Shown here: positions 1-12,450 of the stretch, in pieces
Layout of the letters: each line of letters starts with the position of its first letter
How positions within the stretch are numbered: the stretch's first letter is position 1
Source of the DNA: Hippophae tibetana
Lineage: Eukaryota > Streptophyta > Magnoliopsida > Rosales > Elaeagnaceae
Direction: 5' to 3'
Length of the DNA stretch: 64,000 nucleotides
NCBI GenBank assembly: GCA_037013495.1
Contig: CM072812.1
Location: 78,475,840-78,539,839, forward strand
Position numbers and translations under genes: made by a program
The notes under the pieces: generated by a model
Seen by the model: only the letters and a program-made list of their open reading frames with translations
Told to the model about the DNA's origin: nothing
Database searches by the model: none

Positions 1-1579
1 ATTAATACATTTGTTTTAATTTTATAGAAAATAATCTAATAAATATTTTTGGATAGAATAATCGAATTTATATTTTAAAAGCAAAAAACATTAATATCAA
101 AACAATTAAATATTTCATCTCATAATTTAATACTTTATAGCTTTTAAAAATAAAAATATTATTCTAGTATTAACAAAATCTGTTTTAATAATAGAATTAT
201 TCAATAAATATTATGATTAACATTTGCATAGCTGGTTAGCACAGAACAAATATGAAAATAGGTACAATTAATGTCCCTTTATCATGTCTTTTTTATTTGT
301 CCTTGCTTTTGTGTATTTAGTGTTAACTTAAATATTATATAATTGTTGTAATTTTAAAATAACTAATCAGTTATTATCTTAATTTTGTATGTTTTAGATA
401 TAGGTTAGTAGATTCATTATACACTATTAATTAATCAATTTTTTTAAATATTAATTGAAAACTAAAGAGAGAGTATTATTATACTCTAGAATTGGAATAG
501 TATCTATTTTTATTTGTTAATGCGTATCAACTTGATTATATGGCAGTATATATTTTTTAAATAAAATAATTTTTTATTAATTTAATATTTTTTAAAATAA
601 AATAAGTTTTGGATTGTTGCTATACAATACTTGGTTTCAAGGATGTAAGAGTGGGGAAGATATTCCCATGACATTTATTAATAAGAATCGTTTTGCTAGC
701 TAGCTGTTGCATGGCTTTGTAAATACACATAAGTTTTTTTTTTTCCTCTTTTCAAAATATTATTGTCTTAAATATTACCATTTTTATTTACATTTCCTAT
801 AATTACGTATATATTAAAAAAAATTGATTTAGTTTATATTCAAATAAATGAAATCGATTTCATTTATATTTAACATTAAGAAGATAAACTGTGCTTAATA
901 TTATGAAATTAAATTGGGTAAAGAGTAAAACAAAATTTACAAAATTATAAAGAAATTCAAGACATTATATTATAAATATGTAGGCGTAATCGACTTAATT
1001 ATCTTTATTAAACTGATGAAGGCACTCCATCAGCTAGTAGTCAATGGTTGACCAACTCAGATTAACAGTCAGTTAATGACGATCTGTTCAAAACGAGTCA
1101 AGGACCACTTAACATATTAAAATGGGGAGAAAAAAAATGAACTTCGTGCATCATGTATAATTTATTCTACTTTTGAGAAATGAAACTTCAAAGCTATTAA
1201 AAAGTGTTATTTAGAAGATGAAATGTAGACTTTTTATACAACTTTTCGCAACATTTTGGTATATTATTCCTATATATATATATAAAAATAAAGGATTATT
1301 TGGTCGATCATCTGTCTTTAGCGCATTAATCATTCTAATCTCTTATTTTTTTAGTTAATTTCAAATTCATCAATACAGTCCAGATTTTAAATGCTTAAAA
1401 ATTGTTACCACAAATATATATATTAAAAATTATTAATGATATTAACTAAAAAATTTACCATCGGACTATAATATGTCCTTACAACAACACAATTACAAAA
1501 TTATATTATGTTGAGTAAAATTTAAAATATACAATTATAAATTTATTAATATTGGATTCAAACAATTAAACAAACTATT
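1..1579. other. AT-rich intergenic DNA
   Basis: No gene is supported here. The stretch is very AT-rich, with poly-A/poly-T runs, a short (TA)n tract near 1270-1285, and no frame with recognisable protein similarity on either strand. I see no clear transposon termini. It probably is ordinary spacer or transposon debris too old to recognise. Confidence 0.6.
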
Positions 1580-1937
1580 TGTATTATATCCACTATAAAA
1601 AAAGACACTACAAATCTTTCAAATACAACTCACAAATTAAAGAGAAATACAAACACTCAAATAGAATGTTCTCAACTCACACTCAAACTAAGAATACAAA
1701 GACTTATTTATTTTTAATGGGATGGTTAAACCAAATACAAGGTAGGTTTTTTATAGTTCTCATCATACAATCTATACCACACAAATATAAAATTAAGAAA
1801 AAAATTTAGTCATACAAATATTATCTATACACTTTTCTCTTCTATATCCTTCAACCATTTCATTTATTGAGTTGGTATTAATTTTCAACAACTCTCTTCA
1901 ACCACTTTATTTATTGAGTTGGTGTTGATTTTCAATA
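1580..1937 (-). repeat. 3' LTR of copia fossil A
   Basis: Matches 4100-4492 over most of its length, including the shared stretch ACTCACACTCAAACTAAGAA. On the minus strand the LTR begins TATTGAAAATCAACACC, close to the TGTTAAAAATCAACACC of the other copy, and has a TATA-like stretch (CTATAAA on minus near 1750-1757). The left limit at 1580 is an estimate. Confidence 0.75.
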
Positions 1938-1950
1938 CTCTCCCTCAACA
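1938..1950 (-). other. Polypurine tract of copia fossil A
   Basis: On the minus strand TGTTGAGGGAGAG abuts the beginning of the left LTR. Its position between pol and LTR is what identifies it; this fixes the element's orientation. Confidence 0.7.
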
Positions 1951-4099
1951 TCAACTCTCACTATTTTTACAGTGCCAAGCTAACAGTAAAACATTTTGAA
2001 CTTACCAATACTTAAGTTTTTTGTGAACAAGTCCATAACTTGATCATTTGTCTTGATTTACCTCATCTCAATTTCTTCTTACAAAATGTTTTCTCTAATA
2101 AAATGATAGTGCACTTCAACATGCTTAGTTCTTACATGAAAGACTGGATTCTCTACCAAACGAATTATCGATTGATTGTTGCGGTATAACAGAACTGCAT
2201 AACCTATTGGTTGTTGTAGATTATTTATTAGTTGTATCAACCATGTATTCTCTTGAGCTTCCATTATTGCTGCTCGCTGCTCGATACTCAACTTTAGTGG
2301 TTGATAATGATATTTTCGGTTGTCTCTTGCTACACCAAAAAATTGTTCCATAACCAAGCTTAAACACATACCCAGTTGTTGATCTCCTGGTGTCATAATC
2401 TCTTGCATAGTCAACATCGCAATAACCAACTAACTTGTCGTCTCCACCTTTCTTGTACAAAAGACTATAATCAATTGTACTCTTCACATATCTCAATATT
2501 CATTGAACTGCTTCCAAATAAGGCTTCTTTGGATTTTTCATGTACCGACTCATTACATTAACTGCATATGAAATGTCAGGTCGAGTTAAGGTTAAATAAA
2601 TCAGAATTCCTATCAATTTTCAAAACATTGTCACATCTTCTAAATCTTTTCCTTCATATGTACACATTTTGGCATTTGGTTCCATTGATGTCGAAATCAG
2701 TTTGCATGCAAGAATTCTGAACTTCTTCAACAAATATTTGGAATATTTTTGTTGACAAAGAAATATTCCTTCTTATATGCGGTTAACCTTTAGACCAAGG
2801 AAGTGTTTGAGCTGTCCAAGTTCCTTCATCTAGAAACAGACTGATAAATGCTCATTTTTTCAAAGAATTTCTAGCTCATCATCCCCAGTTATGATTAAAT
2901 CATCTATGTAAACTAGCACGATGGCTAGCTTTCCTTCACTGGCTTTGACAAACAAGTTGAAATCTGCATGTGTTATTGAATAATCACTTTGTGTTAAAAA
3001 TTCAGTAATCTTACCATTCCATGCCATGGGTACCTGTTTCAATCTATAAAGTGCTTTCTATAACTTACACACATATTCAGGATGATCTTGGCTCTGAAAA
3101 CCCATTGGTTGGATCATGTAGATCTCCCAATCCAACTCTCTATGAAGAAAAGCATTCTTCACCACTAGACTAAACATTTCGTCATAGTTGTATAGTTGTA
3201 AGTTTCACCACTGGACTAAACATTTCATCATAGTCTAGTCTATACTGTTGAGAGAAACCACGAGCTACCAATCATGCCTTATATCTCTCAATTGAACCAT
3301 CTGGATGATGCTTTATCTTGTAAACCCACTTATAGGATATGGGTTTCACATCTCTTGGTTTTCGCATCAGATCCCAAGTTTGATTTTGCTGAAATACATC
3401 GATCTCTTCTGTCATAGCTATCATCCATTCAGATATTTACGATGCTTCTTCGAACATCTCAGATTGTGGAGTTGATTCTTCCGTTTCACTATGCCCACCT
3501 TCTTCATTTAGTTGTTAATATATGCCAATTTTTCAAGAATTTTGAGTTACTCTTTGTTCAGCATCATCGTCGTTTGGATCTCTGGATTCATCTAAACTTG
3601 GTTGGAGTTGAATAGTATACTCTCCTATATTTTATTGCAACTTATTTCCAAATTTTCTTGAGTCTGACAACGCCTCCTTCTCTGAGGACCACATCTCGTG
3701 AAGTGTAGCATCTTTCACTCGTTGGATAGCAACATTTCCACCCCTTTCTCTGGCTATCGTATCCCATAAAGATACATTTAGTAGCTTTCTTGTCAAACTT
3801 GCTCTGTAAATGATCAGGAATAAATACATAACATACACAGCTAAATACTCGAAAGTAGCTAACTGTAGATGTCATGTTTCACAATTTCTCAAAGGGTGAA
3901 ACAAATCCTAACCTTAGTTGAGGAAGTTTGTTGATCACAAAGGATGTAATCCTCATTGCTTCAGCCCAAAACCTTCCAGATATATTCTTTTCATGTAGTA
4001 TACTCCGATAAATTTCTACAAGATGCCGGTTCTTTCTTCTCTCCACTACACCATTTTGTTGTGGAGTGTTGGCACAAGTGTACTGATGACGTATTCGAC

Positions 4100-4492
4100 A
4101 TCTTTCAAAGGCAACTCACAAATTGAAGAAAAATACAAACACTCAAAGAGAAAGCTCTCAACTCACACTCAAACTAAGAATACAAAGACTTATTTGTTTT
4201 TGATGGGATAATTAAACCAAATGCAAGATAGGCTATTTATAGTCCTCAACATGCAATCTATATCACAAATGTAAAACTAAGAAATAATTCTAGTCACACA
4301 AATATTATCCACACACTTTATTTTCTATATCCTTCAAACACACCATTTATTTTTTCTTTTTTTTCAATCACTTCATTTACTTTTTACATTATTTAATTAC
4401 TCCATTTATTTTTCTATATCCTTCAACTACTCTATTTATTTTTCTACATCCTTGAACCACTTTATTTATTGAGTTGGTGTTGATTTTTAACA
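4100..4492 (-). repeat. 5' LTR of copia fossil A
   Basis: Second copy of the terminal repeat. It starts with TG at 4492-4491 on the minus strand and contains a TATA box (CTATAAATAG on minus near 4230-4240). It is longer than the left copy because of extra short T-rich repeats of the type TCTATATCCTTCAACYAC between 4320 and 4470. Confidence 0.75.
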
Positions 4493-5885
4493 CATTACAC
4501 ATAGATTGTAATTAAGGTGTACTTATTTAATTAAATTATCGGTCTACTTATCTCAAAAAACAAAGAATAATTATGTTACCATTTTGGAATTAAATAACGA
4601 ATAATTTTTATATTATATCAAAACTTTATTCGATTAATAATACAAAAACCTATAAAATTCTCCTTAAATAAAGTCTTTGAAAAGAAAAAAGAAAAAAAAC
4701 AAACTACAAAAAAATATAATAATATATATTTAAAATATAAAATAATGGGTATAATTTGCAAAATACAGACAACATAATTTGAAAAGACGTATGAGACAGT
4801 CCACCCATTAATAGGCCAACGTTTTAGATGAATTTTGATATAATTGTATGTATTAGTTTGTTTAATAAAAAAATAATATAATATGTATTTATATTTAACA
4901 CTAAAAAAAATAAAAATAACATATATATGTATATATAATAAAAATATAAAAAAATAATATATTTAATAATTAAAATATACAGTTTAAAAAAACAAAACAT
5001 ATATTTATATTTTAAAGATTAAAATAACTCATAATCAAATAGATTTATGATTTAATGTTTAAGATTTAAGATTTAGATTCGTTTAAAATTTATGATTTAA
5101 TAATCAATAAAAGAATATATTATTGATAAATTAATATTTTGTTTAAATATACTTTTTAATTACGAATTCTATATTTTTGTTTATAAATAATACCTATATT
5201 AGTCAAAAACTGTTAAGTTGTTTCATGTATTAAGTGAAATATAAGTTAATTAATTATTTGATGCAAGGTTAAAACTTTGAATAGTAAAATAATAGTGATT
5301 TTCTCAATTGTAAGAAAACTTATATTAATAAAAATAAATTAGATTATAATTTTTGTAAAATACAGTGATAAAAATATTTTAAAAACTAAATTAAAAGTAT
5401 GCGTATATGTGCAAAATGATCGAAACTAAAATAAGTAACCATTGTATTTAATGAGGTTAACTTGAATTCCTCGTGAGCTTGTGAATTAATAACATGTAAA
5501 TCATTTGGGTATATGAAAGATCTAAAGTTAGAATCTAAATTAAAAGTGTACGAATAATATAGTTATTTTATAATAAAAAAAGTACATTTGAGTTAATAAT
5601 TGGCTGTTCTTATAGAATAAGGTGAGTGGTGAGTGGCGAGTGCATGGAAAAATAAAGCACCTGTCCAAGTTCAGGCAAAGAATCTTACTCGGATCCATTT
5701 TGGGTTCATCCATATACAGATTCCGAATATCCCAAGAAAATTCAAAGAACCATTAGTGTTGAAAAAATGATCTTTTTTATAGACGCTTAAAAATCTTGGG
5801 TTCTTATACACGTTTAAAAATCTCCTTTCCAAATTTTCGTAAGTTCTTTCTCCGATCTCCAGAGCGAGTGCATAACCAACATTAG
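4493..5885. other. AT-rich intergenic DNA with a stray LTR head
   Basis: No coding signal. Mostly low-complexity AT DNA to about 5580, then a slightly less AT-rich 300 bp next to the copia element that follows. At 5751-5782 there is a short copy of the beginning of that element's LTR together with its CATTAG flank, 129 bp before the true LTR start. Confidence 0.6.
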
Positions 5886-6825
5886 TGTTGAAAAATATGA
5901 TGTTTTATAAAAAACAAGGGAAGTTAATTGTTTGACTTATCTCACGTTGGTATTTTACATCACTTATAAGATGTATAAATAGAAATGAGTTGACTATTAG
6001 GTTTGAGTCTTAAAAGACAAAGAAGAAAATCTAAGCAAATGTGATACCACATCCGCATGCACGCCGTCGTCGACCATGCCGAGTCGAGTCCGAGTGCGTG
6101 TGTGTGAGGTGACATTTTACTTTTTGAAAAAAAAATTTATTTACCTTTCAACTCAGAAAAATGGTTGTTACATTTTTACTCAAAAAAAATACCGTTATTT
6201 TCTTTACTCAGAAAAAAAGTCGTTATTTTCTTTATTCAGAAATATCTGTTAAATGGACGTTACCCTTCTTTACTCAGAAAATGACTCTTACTCTTCTTTA
6301 CTTAGAAAATGACTCTTACTCTTCTTTATTCAGAAAATGGTTGTTACTCTTCTTTACTCAGAAAAATGGTTATTACGCTCTCCACCTAGACATGACTGTT
6401 ATTATCATAATGTCCACATGTTTTCTAAAACATATAAGTAGAGGGCCTCAACTCTCAATTTCTACATAACAATCTGCAAACACATTTTACTAAGAACAAA
6501 TTTTCTCAGAAAGAAAAAGAAGAAAAATTCTCTCAGAAAGAAAAAGAAGAAGATTCTAAATTACTTTGGAGTTTTCCGAGTAACAAAATTTTACAGGTAT
6601 AACATTTTGGTCTTCATCAGTGCAGTGAAGTTCCGAGATAGAAAAACAAAGATTCTGGGTTGTTTTATCCTGGGGACGACGAGACTATGTTTGTTTGCAC
6701 AAATTTGGGCAAAGCCGCGAAACATCTTAAAGAAAGCGACCTAGTTCGTGACTCAACCCAAGCAGTTCATTTCAAGTTATCGGTAATATTGTTTCAACAC
6801 TATTTTCACGTAACTTGTTTCAACA
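5886..6825 (+). repeat. 5' LTR of copia element B
   Basis: About 940 bp, TGTTG...CAACA. Includes a TATA-like GTATAAATAG near 5969-5979 and, at 6140-6385, an internal array of short repeats built on TTACTCAGAAAA. The matching copy lies at 11097-12021. Confidence 0.9.
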
Positions 6826-6834
6826 ATTTTAAGA

Positions 6835-7620
6835 CGAATTTCTATCTGCTATGTCTACTGAAATGCTAACTGCTAATCTCAACAAACCATTTCATTTTGA
6901 GGGACTACACTTTAAAAGATGGAGACAAAAATGTTATTTTTTTAACCATGAAAAAGGTCATTTTTGCTCTTACTACTAAAAAGCCAATACTGTCTAATCT
7001 TCCTACTGAAGCTACAACTAAGGATTTAGACACCTTGATGGAAAATGATTTTCTATGCAAAGCTTTATTCTTAATGGATTAACTAATGACTTGTATGATT
7101 ATTATAACTCTGATAAGTCTGCTAAGGAAATTTGGGAAGCACTTCAAAAGAAGTACGACACTGAGGAAGTTGGAACTAAGAAGTATGTTGTCAGTAGATA
7201 CATGAAGTATCAAATGATTGATGAAAAATCTGTGAAAGTTCAATCACACTAAATGCAGAAGATAGCACACGAAATAACTTCTGAAGGTATGACTTTAGAT
7301 GACAAATTTCAAGTAGTTGTTGTTATAGATAAATTACCCCCTACTTGGAAAGATTTAAAGAATACACTTGGACATAAAACTAAGGAATTTTCTTTAGAAA
7401 GTCTTATAACCCATTTAAGAATAGAAGAAGAAGCCCGAAAACAAGACCAAAGAGATGAAGTACTCGTTGTCTCAAACAACAATACCAATAAGAAACCCTT
7501 CTCTACAATTCTGAATCCTAAAGGTATAAATATGAAAAATAAGAATCGCAATAATAACCAAAATCGTAACCACCAAAATAGAAACAGAAATTATCCTCCC
7601 TAGAATGGACCTCAACCCCT
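6835..7620 (+). pseudogene. gag region of copia element B (fossil)
   Basis: Region with gag similarity of the Ty1/copia type (UBN2/retrotrans_gag-like): segments such as KEIWEALQKKYDT and LITHLRIEEEARKQD are typical of the alpha-helical copia capsid-like protein. It ends with an Asn/Arg-rich tail just before the zinc knuckle. Broken. Confidence 0.85.
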
Positions 7621-7638
7621 TTAAGGAATAACACATTC

Positions 7639-10580
7639 ATGTGTTATAGTTGTAACAGACCTGACCACTTGGCCAGGAACTGCCGGAATAGGAATCGTCT
7701 TGCCCCTCAGGCAAAACTTACTGAAGATCAACTTATTACTATGATATATAAAGTCAATTTTGTTGATGGATCCGAAGGGTGGTGGATGGACACTGGTGCT
7801 TCTCGCCATGTTTGCTATGATCGAGACATGTTCAAGTTCTATTCTAAGTCTGAGGATAAGAAGTGATGCTGGGTGACTCCCACTCCACTAAAGTTGTTGG
7901 TAGTGGTGAGGTGGTATTAAAGTTTACCTCTGAAAAGACTGTCATCTTGAAGGATGTCCTACATACTCTAGAGATGAGAAAGAAATTAGTTTCAAGTTAT
8001 CTTCTTTACAAAGCTAGGTTTACTCAAACTATAGGGGCTGATTTATATACTAAAACTAAAAATTATATATTTGTTGGGAAAGGGTACGCCACTGATGGCA
8101 TGTTTAAATTAAATGTTGAAATTAATAAAGCTTCTTATTCTGCTTATATGTTGAGTTCTTTTAATATTTGGCATGCTAGACTTTGTCATGTTAATAAACG
8201 CATAATCAAGAACATGAGTACCTTAGAACTAATTCCTAAATTATCTTTGAATGATTTTGAAAAATGTGATTTTTGTAGTCAAGCTAAAATAACCAAAACT
8301 TCACATAAATCAGTAGTTAGAGAATCTTAATCTTTAGATTTAATACACTTTGACATATATGAACTTAATGGAAATTTAACAAGAAATGAAAAATGCAATT
8401 TTATAACTTTTATAGATGACTGTTCAGATTACACTTATGTAGATCTAATGAAAAATAAAATTGAAGCATTTGACATGTTTAAAATATTTATGACTAAAAT
8501 TGAAAATCAACTTAATAGAAAAATAAAAAAAGTTTTGAAGTGATAAAGACACTGAATATTATTCCAATTTTTTCAATGATTTTTACAAAACTCATAGAAT
8601 CATTCATGAAAAAACTGCACCTTATTCTCCTGAAATGAATGGCAAAGCTGAAAGAAAAATAGAATTTTTACTAAATCAGTTGTTATAATTTTATTAAACT
8701 ATGATACTGCTTCCCATTGGTGGGGATAAATTTTATTAACTCTTTGCAATGTGCTAGTAGAACATATGAATGTTTATTCATAGGATACATTGTGAATAGT
8801 AAAACTTATAAATTCTATGATTTAAATGATCATGTAGTTATAGAATCAAATGATGCTGACTTCTATGAACATACGTTTCTCTTTAAATTGAAAAATAGTG
8901 GGGGTCGTCTTCTAGTAGTTTACCCATAACTAGAACTAGTGAACAAAATGAGGAATTAAACACTGAAATTAGGATAAGTAAACGAGCTCGAACCTTTAAG
9001 GATTTGGGTTTGATTTTTATGCTTATACCTTAGAGGAAGATCCCCAAACTCTTAAAGAAACATTATCTTCTTTAGATGCCAACTTATGAGAAGAAGCCAT
9101 AAATGATGAAATGGACTCTCTTGAGTATAATAAGACTTGGAATTTAGTTGAATTACCTCTTGGTTGCAAAATCATTGGATGTAAATGGATACTAAAGAAG
9201 AAATTAAAACATGACGATACTATTGAAAAGTACAAAGCTCATCTTGTAGTTAAAAGGTATAGGCAAAGGAAAAATGTAGATTTCTTTAGTACCTTTTCAC
9301 CAGTCACACGAATAACTTCTATACATATACTTTTCTCTCTTGCTGCTATCCATGATTTAGTAGTGCATCAAATAGATATTAAAACTGCTTTCTTAAATGG
9401 TGACTTAGAAGAAGAAATTTATATGTACCAACCTGAAGGTTTTATTATCCCATGTCAAGAAAATAAAGTTTGTAAACTAGATGAATCTCTTTATGGTCTA
9501 AAACAAGCACCTAAGAAATGACATGAAAAATTTGATAATCTAGTTATCTCACATGGATTCAAAATAAATGAAAGTGACAAATGCATTTATTATAAATTAG
9601 AAAATGACATTTGCACTATTATATGCTTATATGTGGATGACATGCTTATTTTTGGATCAAATATTCATGTAGTGAATAATGTGAAAACTTTGTTAAGTAC
9701 TAACTTCGATATGAAAGATCTCAAAGAAGCGAGTGTAATCCTTGGTATAAAAATTACTATGTTTGAAAAAGGAATGTCTCTATATCAATCTCATTACATT
9801 GAGAAGATCTTAAAGAAATATAATTACTTTAATTGCAAACCTACATGTACTCCTTATGATCCTAGTGTAAAGTTGTTCAAGAACACCGGAGACAGTGTTA
9901 GACAAACTAAGTATGCGAGCATCATTGGTAGCTTACGTTATGCTACTGATTGCACTAGACCAAACATAACTTATGTTGTAGGACTACTATTTAGGTTTAC
10001 CAGTAGACCTAGTGTAGAACATTGGAATGCTATTGAAAGGGTTATGAGATACCTTAAGAGAACTATGAATCTTGGATTAAATTATAAAAAGTTTCCCACT
10101 GTTCTAGAAGGATACAGTGATGCAGATTGGAACACTTTATCAGAAGACTCCAAAGCAACTAGCGACTATATATTTAACATAGCTAGTGGAGCTATTTCTT
10201 GGAAGTCTAAGAAACAAACAATATTGGCTGAATCTACAATGGAGTTTGAAATGATAGCACTAGCTACTACTAGTGAAAAAACAGGCTGGTTAAGAAGTTT
10301 GTTAGCTAAGATCCCTTTATGGGAAAGATCAATACCAATTGTCTTGATCCATTGCGATAGTACCACGGCTATTGCAAAGATTCAGAACCATTACTACAAT
10401 GGAAAGAGACGACAGATATGTCGTAAGAATAGTACTGTTAGAGAATTTCTCTTTACGGGAGCTATAAGAGTGGATCATGTATGTTCTGATGAAAATTTGG
10501 CAGATCCTTTGACGAAAGGATTACCGAGAGAGAAGGTTTTCAAAACCTCAAAAGGAATGGGACTAATGCCTTTAGAGTGA
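7639..10580 (+). pseudogene. pol region of copia element B (fossil)
   Basis: Zinc knuckle, protease (DTGAS), integrase (WHARLCHVNKR, CDFCSQAK), reverse transcriptase (QIDIKTAFLNGDLEEEIYM, YGLKQAPKK, LYVDDM) and RNase H (YSDADWNTLSEDS, ESTMEFEMIALA, DENLADPLTKGL) follow in copia order. The RT/RNase H part from 9633 to 10580 is the longest unbroken piece (315 residues). The whole is broken and is only a fossil coding region. Confidence 0.92.
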
Positions 10581-11096
10581 AGAGTCACTCGTGATGGTAA
10601 CCCAACTTATAGACTGAAGATCCTAAGAAATAAGTTCAAAGGGTAATAACAAGTCATGAAGTGATATGAGATGAATCATGCTATTTTGAAATCCTATTCT
10701 ATATTGTTAGAAGCATGAAGTCCTGAAGCGATAGAAAAGGATGAGTTAATATTTTAAACTCTTAATGAGTTCTATACTCTATGTGGAATGGAGTACATAG
10801 CTATAAGAGTTCTCTTGATAGACTCACCTATGTGAATGTGGAAGTGTGGCCGCTTCCTATGGAAATTGTTTGGGCAAAATTTACTAGAGTGTTCACTACA
10901 CCTTGGAAAGGTTGTGTGTGTAATGTTGTTAGAAATAGAGTTCAAAACTACGAGTTACTCTAGTAAATTCTAAAGCATCAATATTATGCAAAGGTTCAAG
11001 TCGATAGACACCTTTTTCTTATACATAATCTTATACTTTTAATTGATCGATTGCTCGATGAAAACTATTTTTTTCTATAAAATTCAAGTGAGGGAT
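10581..11096 (+). other. 3' non-coding region of copia element B with polypurine tract
   Basis: About 0.5 kb between the end of RNase H and the 3' LTR. No credible ORF. It ends in the purine-rich AAGTGAGGGAT (11086-11096), directly before the 3' LTR start TGTTG, the position and composition expected for the plus-strand primer. Confidence 0.75.
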
Positions 11097-12021
11097 TGTT
11101 GAAAAAATGATTTTTTATAAAAAAAACAAGTGAAGCCAATTGTTTTCCTTATCACACATTGCTATTTTACATCACTTAGAAGATGCATAAATGGAAAAAA
11201 GTTGGATATTAGGTTTGGGCCCCAAGGGGCACCCACTTTTGTGGAAGGGAAGAGGACTTAAGCAAATGTGATACCACACCCGCACGCGCGCATGCCGCCA
11301 CCGTCCGTCCGATCGACTGGCCATGCCGAGTCGAGTCCGAGTGCGTGTGTGCGTGTTACATTTTTACTCAGAAAAATAGCCGTTATTTCCTTTACTCAAA
11401 AAAAGGCCATTATTTTTTTTACTCAAAAAAAAGGTTGTTATTTTCTTTTACACAAAATATGACCGTTATTTTTCTTTACTCAGAAATATCCGTTAAATAA
11501 CTGTTACTCTTTTTTACTCAAAAAATGGCTATCTCAGAAAATGACTATTACTCTTTTTTACTCAAAAAATGGCTATCTCAGAAAATGATTGTTATGCTCT
11601 CCACTCAAACATAATCGTTATTATCATAATAACCGCATCTTTTCTAAAACCTATAAATAGATTGTCTCAGCTCTCAGTTTCTACACAACAATCTGCAAAC
11701 ACATCTTACTAAGAAAAAATTCTCTCAGAAAGAAAAAGAAGAATATTCTAAATTACTTTTGAGTTTTCCGAGTAACAAAATTTTACAGATATAACATTCT
11801 GGTCTTCATCAGTGCAGTAAAATTCAAAGACAAAAAAACAAAAATTTTAGACTATTTTATCTTAAGGACAACAAGACTGTATTTGCTTGCAAAAATTTGA
11901 ACAGAATCGTAAAACGTTTTAAAAAGAACGACCTAGTTCATGACTCAACCCAAACAGTTCATTTTAGATTATTGGTAATATTATTCAACACTGTTTTCAC
12001 GTAATTGTTTTTGTTTCAACA
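11097..12021 (+). repeat. 3' LTR of copia element B
   Basis: Second LTR, 925 bp, TGTTG...CAACA, followed by ATTAA. It holds the same TTACTCARAAAA minisatellite-like array (about 11360-11590) as the 5' copy but with a different number and spacing of units. Confidence 0.9.
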
Positions 12022-12141
12022 ATTAACAGTTTTGCAAGTTTATATATCCAATTAAAATGACTATTAATAGAGCACAAGGCAAATAAACCAAACGAATTCT
12101 CTTTATATATCAACAGAATCAATTAATACTATAACAAAAAT

Positions 12142-12173
<32 letters not shown>

Positions 12174-12450
12174 ATATATTATATATATATATTATATACA
12201 TGTACTTGTGATCATACGGAGCAATGACTAGGTTCCGAAAGAATTCTGACCCGGCGACTCCCTCCTTACTTCAAGTCACAGTTTCGAAACACAATAACAT
12301 CCACTTGATCTAAAATAAAAAAAACCACACCTTTGACTACTTACAAACCATTTATATATGAAAAATACAATGTCCTAAGAGTTGTATCTAAAGATTTTGT
12401 AGGGACAATAAGAAGAAAAAAATTTGATATTGTAATTTACATAAACAGCA
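12022..12450. other. Spacer with AT microsatellite and 3' flank of the RING gene
   Basis: Contains a long (TA)n tract broken by single A or T steps (about 12138-12200). The part from about 12240 to 12450 lies just downstream of the stop codon of the minus-strand RING gene and most likely holds its 3' UTR and polyadenylation region. No other gene seen. Confidence 0.6.

Larger units (their letters stand above)
1580..4492 (-). mobile_element. Ty1/copia fossil A, shortened and broken
   Basis: Two directly repeated terminal segments flank minus-strand pol remnants. Reading leftward on the minus strand one meets integrase (motif QNGVVERKNRHL near 4020-4065), the later integrase region (3632-3875), reverse transcriptase ([11 protein letters not shown] near 2870-2925) and RNase H (2221-2500, with the DVDYA and tail region). 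A purine tract (TGTTGAGGGAGAG on minus, 1938-1950) directly precedes the 3' LTR, as copia elements require for plus-strand priming. The gag side is missing and the pol frames carry many breaks, so the element is dead. LTR copies differ at many places, so it is old. The outer left boundary is approximate and no convincing target duplication was found. Confidence 0.85.
5886..12021 (+). mobile_element. Ty1/copia element B, full length but broken
   Basis: Both LTRs begin TGTTG and end CAACA (5886-6825 and 11097-12021). The flanking 5-mers ATTAG (5881-5885) and ATTAA (12022-12026) look like a target duplication with one change. Inside, in order, are gag (6840-7620, with Asn/Arg-rich tail), a CCHC zinc knuckle (CYSCNRPDHLARNC, 7642-7683), aspartic protease (MDTGASRHVCY near 7785-7820), GAG-pre-integrase and integrase zinc site (8169-8290), integrase core remains to about 8930, reverse transcriptase (9111-9900, LYVDDM near 9630) and RNase H (10100-10570). 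The domain order PR-IN-RT-RH defines Ty1/copia. It carries roughly ten or so breaks and cannot be active by itself. The LTRs differ at many sites, suggesting an old insertion. No typical Met-tRNA primer site follows the 5' LTR. Confidence 0.93.

Noticed and set aside
6161-6469. 102-codon frame in the 5' LTR of copia element B
   Set aside because: A Phe/Thr/Gln/Lys-rich peptide created by the TTACTCAGAAAA repeats.
12138-12200. AT tract as a possible replication origin or matrix attachment site
   Set aside because: Simple (TA)n microsatellite; nothing further in the sequence supports a function.
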